A stretch of DNA of 64,000 nt. It comes from Lachnospiraceae bacterium UBA3850 (lineage in GTDB: Bacteria > Bacillota > Clostridia > Lachnospirales > Lachnospiraceae). The position numbers and the translations under genes are program-made. Shown here in pieces: positions 43,209 through 50,621 of this stretch. The stretch is taken from positions 69,277-133,276 of the forward strand of contig DGHK01000050.1 in assembly GCA_002392655.1 (NCBI GenBank). The letters run 5' to 3'. Numbering within the stretch: position 1 is the first letter of the stretch; the number at the start of each line of letters is the position of its first letter. The notes below the pieces were generated by a model, which saw only the letters and a list, made by a program, of their open reading frames with translations, was not told where the DNA came from and did no database searches.

Positions 43209-44237
43209 TTATGATTTATATCTGTTAAGTTCATTTTGTAGTTGCTCGATCAGGGCATCCTTTTCGGCAATAGTGCTATCCTTTTCGGCAATAGTGCTAT
43301 CCTTTTCGGCAATAGTGCTATCCTTTTCAGCGATAGTGTTATCTTTTTCAGCAATAGCTTTTTCTTTCTCAGTGGTAAGCTGTGTTAATTCTTCTTCAAG
43401 TTCTTCAATTCTATCCATATATCTATCGATATCAAGATCGAGTGATTGGTCGTAGAGCATGTTATCAACCTCCTCTAAGCTACTGTATTTTGAATAGAGG
43501 TGGTCAAAAAGTCGGATGGTTAATTTGATAAGTATTTCCATATCATGTCTGGATATCTCCTCGTTTTTGAAACTTGCCTCTATTGTTTTGATTATATCAC
43601 GCTCATATATATCCCTCAACTCCTGTACTACATTTTGAAGTTTTACGCTATTGCCATTTTTTGTATATGAATCATACTCTCTTTTAAAACGTTCACGAAT
43701 CTTGAGCAGCTTAAACGGGAGCAGGATAATCATATGTTTTCTTATGACTTCACTCATGTCCGTATCCTGGAATTTGATAGTCGGGACTGAGTAGCTGAAT
43801 TCTTTACCGCCTTCAATAACCAGAGTGATTATATAGCTATCAGGGATATGCTTACTTGAATCTAGATATATAACTACCTGCTTAGGAAATATAAGCCGCA
43901 CTCCGCATCTGATTCCATCATCGCCATATATATCCTCCGGTCTTTTCTTAGAGTGATTATACCCATAATCAAACATTCGAAGCATTATTGAATTATCATC
44001 CTTGTACATTTGAGCCTCGATATGGAAACTGTCGGTCCGATTGATCGTTATGATTGTGTCAGCTATGGCCTTTTTTAGCTTGTCGTCAACGGACTCGGTC
44101 CAGTTATAGGTGAGTTCGCTGTCGAGAGGATAATCTTCCTCGAAGATTCCGTTAATAAAGTTGATAACTGTTGGAGAGGATAGTGTGATTATTCTCTTAA
44201 AAATCTTATCAAAAATGTCATGTGAATTGTTTCCCAT
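43209..44237 (-). CDS. Rpn/PD-(D/E)XK family putative nuclease with AEKD repeats
   Basis: 342 residues. N-terminal ~1-200 resembles the Rpn/'PD-(D/E)XK nuclease family transposase' group: DIFDKIFKRIITLSSPTVINFINGIF, then the core with D-x(n)-E-x-Q (IEAQMYKD, ~72-79) and a later RCGVRLIFPKQVVIYL strand. Rpn proteins are recombination-promoting or defence-related nucleases. The C-terminus is a coiled coil with the seven-residue unit AEKDSTI repeated about five times, encoded by 21-bp DNA repeats (43258-43362) that can vary in number. AAGGAGGG site before ATG 44237. Stand-alone gene. Confidence 0.75.
   Translation of the reverse strand: MGNNSHDIFDKIFKRIITLSSPTVINFINGIFEEDYPLDSELTYNWTESVDDKLKKAIADTIITINRTDSFHIEAQMYKDDNSIMLRMFDYGYNHSKKRPEDIYGDDGIRCGVRLIFPKQVVIYLDSSKHIPDSYIITLVIEGGKEFSYSVPTIKFQDTDMSEVIRKHMIILLPFKLLKIRERFKREYDSYTKNGNSVKLQNVVQELRDIYERDIIKTIEASFKNEEISRHDMEILIKLTIRLFDHLYSKYSSLEEVDNMLYDQSLDLDIDRYMDRIEELEEELTQLTTEKEKAIAEKDNTIAEKDSTIAEKDSTIAEKDSTIAEKDALIEQLQNELNRYKS
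43258..43362 (-). repeat. 21-bp in-frame tandem repeats in the Rpn-like gene
   Basis: TCCTTTTCGGCAATAGTGCTA occurs three times without change (43258-43320), then two diverged copies (43321-43362). Copy number changes would add or remove seven residues of coiled coil without shifting frame. Confidence 0.9.
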
Positions 44238-44794
44238 TTGTAGTTTCCCTCCTTGTAATTCTTTATAGATGAATGCTATCAGAGAGAAAAGAATTCATCT
44301 ATTTTACAAATGTAAGATTATCTGACATTGATGTTTGCGATTTCTTTGATTCTTTAGTGAATTTGAGATGTTATACCAGATATAGTTACAGCTGGGATGA
44401 ATGCTACAACTTATGCTTGTTACTGTAAAAAAATACTGTGATAAACGCCGAAGAAATTTAGTGAAAACGACGTATGGTTTTCTTACATTTTATGAGGTGT
44501 AAACTACATTACGTAAACTGAATGGGGATAAGGTCGCTACAATGATTTGGAAACTGATTACTACTCAAATAAATAGTTTACGGAAGTGTCTGGTTACATG
44601 GTAACAAATCAGTATGTTATTCGTTATACTTTAAAATGGACGATTATACTACATTTGGCTGGGTTTATAAAGTGACAGGAAAATCTATATTTGATATAAT
44701 AATATCGCTTTATACGCACTAAAGAGTAGGAAATAGAACGTCATATACAGACGGTAGCAAAAATTACAGAACGTACAGGGATGGTGAGAAAATA
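44238..44794 (+). pseudogene. Intergenic region with a relic of a wall-binding module
   Basis: 557 bases without an intact gene. The frame at 44589-44618 reads SGYMVTNQYV, exactly the end of the tryptophan-rich module seen in the neighbouring surface proteins, then runs into unrelated codons; weakly similar fragments (GATTACTACTC near 44557) precede it. This is the decayed end of a former fifth wall-binding gene. Upstream, 44238-44300 holds the minus-strand control region of the Rpn-like gene. A TATA-rich stretch near 44685-44705 may be the promoter of the next gene. Confidence 0.6.
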
Positions 44795-47700
44795 ATGTTG
44801 TGGAATAAAAAATCAATTATGTGGTTATGCATATTTGCGATTTTTGTATTGTGTGTTATTCCTGCAAAAATAGTAAATGCGGATGAGACTAAGTACAATC
44901 CTGATAGTATAACTCTTTACTATCTGAGGGATGCTGACAAGGAGCAGGTAGGGGATATTCCGGCTGATTATCCAACTCAGTACCAGATAGAGGTTGGGGA
45001 TCTTCCCGGTACCCCGAGATATGGAGTTATTAAAGGAAGTGCCGTAACCGTTTCTAAGAGCGGTCTAATAACTGTTTCTTCAACCAATGAAGGAAAAGCA
45101 ATTGTAAGGGTTGTTTGTGATGATTATGTTCAGGATATAAATGTCGAAGTGGTTGACTATAGAAAACCATATGTCGATAAGATGTATGATGATATTATTG
45201 CGGAAATAATATCCGATGATATGACAGAATACGAAAAGCTTGATGCAATATGTAAATGGATTGCAAATAATACCGACTATGGTACAAATGCATCTCATAT
45301 TCATCTTATGATAATGGGAAGCGGAAGCTGCGTGGCAAGTACAAATGCTATTCTCAGAATGTGTAAAAAAGCGGGAATACATGCGGAGGGCAGGAGTGCT
45401 GTGTGTGATCCGGGACAGTTAGGTACTGATCATGTAAATGTAATTGCTCTTTGTGATGGGGAGTATTATATGGCCGATGCCGGCTATGTGGGAAAACATC
45501 CGAGAGGGTATAGTATTGATAAGAAACCAGGTGGATTTTTCCTTAATTATAATAAGAATGCAACACTCTACCAGTATGACGGATTTGAATCAGATCTGGT
45601 TATTCCTGAAAGTATTGGGGAACAAAGTATTACTGTTCTGGGAACCATGTTTGCTTCAGGAAAAACGTTAAACAGCATATATCTACCTTCAACAATAAAC
45701 GAAGTTCAGGAGGATGCTTTTAAAAAAATAACAGGGTTAAAAAAGATCGATGTATCGCCGGACAACCAATATTATGAGTCAGATGGGATTGCTCTATATA
45801 CGAAGGGAAAGAACAAGCTTTTATATGTAGGACGTGAAGTGGATGATTTCTCTATTGATTCAAATGCAACAGAAATAGATGCTAATGCATTATCATTGCG
45901 TAGATTTAATAATCTGTCCATTCCGGGAAGTATAGAGACGTTGAATGAGGATGCTTTATATAGCGTTACGGCTGAAAAGCTTACTCTTAATGAGGGTGTG
46001 AAAACAATAAAGGAAAACGCATTCAGAGATGCGTGTATCTATAAGCTGGAACTTCCTTCGACTCTTACAACGATTGAACAATACGCTTTTAAAGATGCAT
46101 TATTAATTGATGTAAGGTTGTCTGAAGGATTTAAAAGTATTCCGGATAATGCTTTTGCATCTTGTTCTGCACTTGAAGAAATCAGTATTCCTTCTTCTGT
46201 TGAAACAATAGGAGAAAATGCATTTGGCGATAATGAAAGGCTGATTATTTATTATGATGGAACTCAGGAGCAGTGGGATGAACTGGCTAAGAATCTGAAT
46301 CTATCTGACGGTGTCAGAGTAATAACTGATTCTGTTCGAGTTACCGGAGTTGAAACTGAAAAAAATGATTTGAGGCTTTATAATAAGGGCGATACTATTT
46401 CTCTTGATGCAATAGTTTATCCTGAAAATGCATCAAATAAAAAGGTCGAGTATGAAACAGGAAATTATAGAATAGTTGATGTTACTGACAATATAGTGAC
46501 AGCTGTTGCAGACGGCGAAACGACGGTTAAAGTAACTACGGAAGACGGAAGCTTTGTTGCTTATTACAATGTTGTAGTCAGCATCAGAGATTATAAGCTT
46601 TCGGTAGAAGGCGGAATTATTAATGGAAATGAACAGGGCGTGTTAGAAAAGACACTGCAAAAGGGTGATAAGGTCAGTCTCTCGCTTGATAATAATGCAG
46701 AGCAGGAAGAAGGAACGTGGTTTGATCACTGGAAATTTGAGCCTGAGTTTGAAGGGTGTCAGAATCTGAATGCTCAAAGTAGTGATATAACATTTACCAT
46801 GCCATCACAGGATGTGAAGGTAACTGCAGTATATGTTCCTATTCCGGTTTACAGAGTATCGATAAGTAATAGCGTTTCCTCCATATGTGTGGATGGTGAG
46901 TACAAACCGGAAGCAACGACGTATCCGACTTATGCGAAGGATAGAAGATTAATGTGGACCTCATCGGATGAAAGCGTGGCAACCATAGATTCAAATGGAA
47001 TCCTTAAGGGAGTTGGTCCCGGAAGTGCAAAAATAACGGTTACCTCTGTAAGTAATAACGATGCACAGGATTATTTCTACGTGAAAGTATATGATCACTC
47101 TTTATACAAGGAGGTGCTGGAAGAGCCAACCTGTGAAAAGACCGGAAAAGCGAGATATACTTGCGCATATTGTGATTATATTCGTGAGGAAAGCATTCCT
47201 GCAAAGGGACATGATTATATAATTCAAAGGGTAATATCCGAACCGACGGATGAATCAGATGGAACCGCGGTATATATCTGTCAGAATTGTAATGGAACAA
47301 AGGAAGATTCTATAACTGCTGAAGAGTATGGCAGATATAAATATGAATACGGCCAGGATGATTACTACGACGACGATAACAACGAAGATTATAACAATAG
47401 TAACAATGACGATAACAACAGCAACACCAACTATGATTACAACGATAAAAACAATAACGATAGAGACAGTTACTACGGAAATAATGGCGAAGGACAAGAT
47501 GGTAAGGGTAAGCCGGATAGGAATACCTCGTACAGTAATGAATGGCGTGATGGAAGATGGTACAATGCCGACGGAACACAGACCTATTTCGGAACACTAC
47601 AGTGGAAGTCTAATGCTAACGGTTGGTGGGTAGAAGACACTGATGGATGGTATCCGACAAATCAGTGGCAGAAGATAGATGGTATCTGGTATTTCTTCAA

Positions 47701-47959
47701 GCCGGATGGATATATGGCGTCTAATGAGTATTATAATGGCTATTGGTTCAATGCCGATGGTTCATGGGATGATAAGTACCTCCTCAGTTGGAAGTCGAAT
47801 TCAACTGGCTGGTGGGTGGAGGATATCTCAGGCTGGTGGCCTGCAAGCAGCTGGCTTAAGATAGACGGTTACTGGTATTACTTCGATGCGTCAGGATATA
47901 TGGTTACTAACCGATACGTAGATGGCTGGTGGATCAGTGCTGACGGAGTATGTTATTAA
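44795..47959 (+). CDS. Large secreted protein D: transglutaminase-like, BspA-type LRR, Ig-like and wall-binding domains
   Basis: 1054 residues. Signal peptide ~1-30. Ig-like/bacterial cell-surface segment ~31-120. Transglutaminase-like (papain-fold) domain ~130-240 with a complete triad: Cys179 (GSGSCVAS), His213 (TDHVNV), Asp228 (MADAGY). BspA-type LRR_5 repeats ~275-500. Big_2-like domain ~515-600, a repeat domain ~605-690 (GGIINGNEQGV), another Big_2 ~695-770, a Cys-rich segment with CxxC pairs (~775-840), an Asp/Asn/Tyr-rich linker (~850-905) and the wall module (~913-1054). The triad suggests protease, cross-linking or amidase activity on the cell surface. GGTGAG precedes ATG. Confidence 0.85.
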   Translation: MLWNKKSIMWLCIFAIFVLCVIPAKIVNADETKYNPDSITLYYLRDADKEQVGDIPADYPTQYQIEVGDLPGTPRYGVIKGSAVTVSKSGLITVSSTNEGKAIVRVVCDDYVQDINVEVVDYRKPYVDKMYDDIIAEIISDDMTEYEKLDAICKWIANNTDYGTNASHIHLMIMGSGSCVASTNAILRMCKKAGIHAEGRSAVCDPGQLGTDHVNVIALCDGEYYMADAGYVGKHPRGYSIDKKPGGFFLNYNKNATLYQYDGFESDLVIPESIGEQSITVLGTMFASGKTLNSIYLPSTINEVQEDAFKKITGLKKIDVSPDNQYYESDGIALYTKGKNKLLYVGREVDDFSIDSNATEIDANALSLRRFNNLSIPGSIETLNEDALYSVTAEKLTLNEGVKTIKENAFRDACIYKLELPSTLTTIEQYAFKDALLIDVRLSEGFKSIPDNAFASCSALEEISIPSSVETIGENAFGDNERLIIYYDGTQEQWDELAKNLNLSDGVRVITDSVRVTGVETEKNDLRLYNKGDTISLDAIVYPENASNKKVEYETGNYRIVDVTDNIVTAVADGETTVKVTTEDGSFVAYYNVVVSIRDYKLSVEGGIINGNEQGVLEKTLQKGDKVSLSLDNNAEQEEGTWFDHWKFEPEFEGCQNLNAQSSDITFTMPSQDVKVTAVYVPIPVYRVSISNSVSSICVDGEYKPEATTYPTYAKDRRLMWTSSDESVATIDSNGILKGVGPGSAKITVTSVSNNDAQDYFYVKVYDHSLYKEVLEEPTCEKTGKARYTCAYCDYIREESIPAKGHDYIIQRVISEPTDESDGTAVYICQNCNGTKEDSITAEEYGRYKYEYGQDDYYDDDNNEDYNNSNNDDNNSNTNYDYNDKNNNDRDSYYGNNGEGQDGKGKPDRNTSYSNEWRDGRWYNADGTQTYFGTLQWKSNANGWWVEDTDGWYPTNQWQKIDGIWYFFKPDGYMASNEYYNGYWFNADGSWDDKYLLSWKSNSTGWWVEDISGWWPASSWLKIDGYWYYFDASGYMVTNRYVDGWWISADGVCY

Positions 47960-47974
47960 AAAAAGGAATGCAAC

Positions 47975-48748
47975 ATGGTACTTTATTATTCTTCAACCGG
48001 AAATACCCAGTTCATCGCTAAGCAGATTGCGAGACTGCTGGGTGATGATTCTATAAATCTCCTGACACGGATAAAGGAGCATGATTATTCCGAAATTCAT
48101 TCGGACACCCCATTTGTTATCTGCTCACCGGTATACGTCTGTGAGATGCCGAGATTCTTTTTCGAATATCTGAAAAATGTTACGCTTACCGGAAACAGGC
48201 AGGTCTACTTCATCTTTACGAGTGGTGGGTATGCAGGAATAGCAGGCAGACTCGCACACCGACTGGCACGCCGAAAAGGTATGGAATATATGGGGCGTGC
48301 AGAGTTCAGGATGCCGAGGAATTATCCGGTCAGTACCAGATATCCGATGCTTTCTGATGAAGAGGTAAAGACCAGAATCCTTAAATCCCGAAAAAAGATC
48401 CCGCAGGTTGCTGCGAGGATCAAGCATGGCATGAAGCTGAGAGCAAGATACATCACTCAGACGGAGATGCTAATAGCGCTCCCATTTAATCCTCTTTGGA
48501 TCAAGTACAAACAGCCGGCGGATCCATTTCATACAACAGACAAATGTATCGGCTGCGGAAAGTGCGAACGCCTCTGCCCGCTGAACAATATCAGCTTGAT
48601 AGATAGGAAGCCAAACTGGGGAGAAGAATGCATGCACTGCATGGCATGCCTCGGCAACTGCCCGGTTGATGCAATCGAGTATGGTGACAGGACGCAGGAC
48701 AAGCCGAAGTATAGGATCGGAAAGTATGTGAATAAGAAGTATTTGTAG
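47975..48748 (+). CDS. EFR1-family flavodoxin/ferredoxin fusion
   Basis: 257 residues. N-terminal flavodoxin-like fold (~1-160) with the FMN phosphate loop YYSSTGNTQFIA; C-terminal 2x[4Fe-4S] ferredoxin (~185-240) with CIGCGKCERLC and CMHCMACLGNCP. These 'EFR1' proteins are frequent in anaerobic Firmicutes; they carry low-potential electrons, partner unknown. It is 15 bases after protein D, with ribosome site AAAGGAATG, so it may share that transcript although no functional link is clear. Confidence 0.9.
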   Translation: MVLYYSSTGNTQFIAKQIARLLGDDSINLLTRIKEHDYSEIHSDTPFVICSPVYVCEMPRFFFEYLKNVTLTGNRQVYFIFTSGGYAGIAGRLAHRLARRKGMEYMGRAEFRMPRNYPVSTRYPMLSDEEVKTRILKSRKKIPQVAARIKHGMKLRARYITQTEMLIALPFNPLWIKYKQPADPFHTTDKCIGCGKCERLCPLNNISLIDRKPNWGEECMHCMACLGNCPVDAIEYGDRTQDKPKYRIGKYVNKKYL

Positions 48749-48797
48749 AAAGGAAGAGCTGCTGCCAGGTCTGGTGGTGGTTTTTCTTTTTTGTTTC

Positions 48798-48826
48798 TTG
48801 ACTTTGTATCGCTGTGGCGATACAAT
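48798..48826 (+). promoter_or_regulatory. Promoter with built-in operator for the DUF3990/XRE pair
   Basis: TTGACT (48798-48803), 17-base spacer, TACAAT (48821-48826). The spacer and -10 box are covered by a perfect inverted repeat TTGTATCGC-TGTG-GCGATACAA (48804-48825), ideal for autorepression by the HTH partner. Confidence 0.85.
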
Positions 48827-48876
48827 TATAGTAGAAGTGAGATAAGTGGATAATTATATTCTGGGGGTGAATAGGA

Positions 48877-49554
48877 ATGATTATATATCACGGTTCTGAG
48901 TATGTGATAAAAAAACCGGAATATGGAAAAGGCGAAATAAGAAACGATTACGGAAGAGGTTTTTACTGTACAGAGAATATTGAACTTGCGAAGGAATGGG
49001 CAGCAGGAAAAGGGACAGATGGTTATGCAAATGTATATGAATTTGATGATCGTGATCTAAAGGTTCTTGATCTTAATTCCGGAGAATATGATATTTTGAC
49101 ATGGTTGGCAATCCTTGTTGAGCATAGAACTTATTGGCAAAGCCATAGTATTGCTGAACAGGCTAAAAATTATTTGAGAGATAATTTCCTTTTGGATGTT
49201 AATCGGTATGATGTTGTTAGAGGATACAGGGCAGATGATTCTTATTTTTCATTTGCTCAGGATTTTGTATCTGGAACTATTTCGCTTAGGAAATTGAGCC
49301 AGGCTATGAGACTTGGAAAACTGGGGGAACAGATAGTATTAAAATCGAAGAAGTCATTTGAGAGAATAAAGTATTTTGGAAATGAAAAGGTGAATGCGTT
49401 TCTATATTTTGATAAGAAAAAAATAAGGGATCAGCTTGCCAGAAAGGAATATAGAGAAAACAAAAATACAGCTGATACGAAGGATGATATTTTTATAATT
49501 GATATTATTAGAGAAGGGATGGTTCGAGGCGATGAAAGACTTAAATGGAACTAA
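48877..49554 (+). CDS. DUF3990 protein, ADP-ribosyltransferase-like putative toxin
   Basis: 225 residues. YHGSEYVIKKPEY...GRGFYCTENIELAKEWA at ~4-46 is the DUF3990 signature, which aligns with the NAD-binding core of ADP-ribosyltransferases (H/Y...S..E-type folds). Central VLDLNSGEYDILTWLAILVEHR and the ...YDVVRGYRADDSYF segment also belong to the family; the last ~50 residues are charged and variable. Its 3' end overlaps the XRE partner by 23 bases. The self-regulating promoter and coupled HTH gene make this a toxin-antitoxin candidate. Toxicity and substrate are inferred. Confidence 0.75.
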   Translation: MIIYHGSEYVIKKPEYGKGEIRNDYGRGFYCTENIELAKEWAAGKGTDGYANVYEFDDRDLKVLDLNSGEYDILTWLAILVEHRTYWQSHSIAEQAKNYLRDNFLLDVNRYDVVRGYRADDSYFSFAQDFVSGTISLRKLSQAMRLGKLGEQIVLKSKKSFERIKYFGNEKVNAFLYFDKKKIRDQLARKEYRENKNTADTKDDIFIIDIIREGMVRGDERLKWN

Positions 49555-50200
49555 TGCTATCAGAGCGTATGCCAATCTATATCTTGATACATCAACCAGA
49601 ATCCTTGGTGATGCTTTTGATTTTGCAGTAAACACCTGTGGCTATTCTTTGGATGAATTTGTAAATATGTTTGTTGTTTCTGATAGTTCAAAGCAGTTTG
49701 CAATGGGAAACCCTTCATACGTGGCCGGGATAAATGGTTGTGAACTTGTTAGGAAAGTTATCAAGGAAAGTGAAAATAGAGAAATAAAAGAAGATGATAT
49801 TATGTACCTTGATAAATCTCCGGAGTATTGGGTAGGCTACGTTAGCGCTTTCTATCAATGGTACAGTGACGAATCATTTATGAATCTGTTTGAATGTATT
49901 TCGCCTGAGGATATGCTTAAAATGTATGCTGTCTATCATGAAATGGATATAATGAAAACAGTAAATGAATTTTCCGGAAGAATGCGTATGAAAAGGATGA
50001 TAACTCGTCTTGCGTTATATAGAAAAGCTGTTGATTTGACGCAAAAGGAATTGGCGGAAGAGGCGGGAGTCCCCTTACGGCAGATACAGCTTTTCGAACA
50101 GCGAGAAAGAAATATTAATAATGCGAAGTTTGAAACTGTTTATCGTATTAGTAAGGCTTTGAATTGTAAAGCCGAGGATCTTTTTGAACGATCATATTGA
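49532..50200 (+). CDS. XRE-containing antitoxin-like partner of DUF3990
   Basis: 222 residues from ATG 49532 (GAGGCG site inside the preceding gene; an ATG at 49499 lacks one). Residues ~1-150 are a helical domain that often accompanies DUF3990 (DUF3791-like features: GYSLDEFVNMFVVSDSSKQFAMGNPSYVAGINGCELV); residues ~158-222 are a Cro/CI HTH (RLALYRKAVDLTQKELAEEAGVPLRQIQLFEQRERNI). Probably neutralises the upstream protein and represses the operon through the 48804-48825 repeat. Confidence 0.75.
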   Translation: MKDLNGTNAIRAYANLYLDTSTRILGDAFDFAVNTCGYSLDEFVNMFVVSDSSKQFAMGNPSYVAGINGCELVRKVIKESENREIKEDDIMYLDKSPEYWVGYVSAFYQWYSDESFMNLFECISPEDMLKMYAVYHEMDIMKTVNEFSGRMRMKRMITRLALYRKAVDLTQKELAEEAGVPLRQIQLFEQRERNINNAKFETVYRISKALNCKAEDLFERSY

Positions 50201-50283
50201 TGAATGTGTCGATATTATGGCGACGATGAGTTATGAAATAGGTGGATATTTCAGATGAACAGGCTATGGATAGCGCTTGATTA

Positions 50284-50324
50284 AATGGGGACGGTTCTAT
50301 GAGCATCATAGAACCGTCCCCATT
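50284..50324. terminator. Long GGGGACGG palindrome / terminator
   Basis: AATGGGGACGGTTCTATGA (50284-50302) pairs perfectly with 50306-50324, loop GCA, then GACTCTTTTT. The core GGGGACGG...CCGTCCCC recurs at 61221-61253. Confidence 0.8.
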
Positions 50325-50473
50325 GACTCTTTTTATGCTTGCTTGGAAAGGTCGGTAAGAGCTGATTTGCATTCACTGATTATTCTGATTTTGTTCCATT
50401 CAGAAAGGTCGGTATTTGCCAATTTTTGGCTGTTTTACTAGGTTGTTTGGGTGGAAGGGGAGTAGGGATTATG

Positions 50474-50541
50474 ACACAATATCTAGTATTTTGAAAAAAA
50501 ATCACACAACATATTGACATTTTCGGATTTTGTGGTAGTAT
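50474..50541 (+). promoter_or_regulatory. nrdD promoter with two NrdR boxes
   Basis: ACACAATATCTAGTAT (50474-50489) and ACACAACATATTGACA (50504-50519) match the NrdR consensus ACACwATATnTwGTGT and start 30 bases apart, about three helical turns. The second covers the -35 box TTGACA (50514-50519); -10 TAGTAT at 50536-50541, spacer 16. Known: NrdR represses ribonucleotide reductase genes from paired boxes. Confidence 0.8.
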
Positions 50542-50621
50542 CTTATATACCAGCCAAAATGAGCGGCTAAAAGAACGGATATTATTAAGAAGATTTATTA
50601 AATAATGGGGAGGTTTTTAGA

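Noticed and set aside
43258-43362. CRISPR-like array
   Set aside because: The 21-bp units are contiguous, without spacers, and are in frame in a coding gene.
47255-47633. Long overlapping frames on both strands within the Asp/Asn-rich linker of protein D
   Set aside because: They arise from low-complexity GATAAC-type codons; no ribosome sites, and composition is of repeats.
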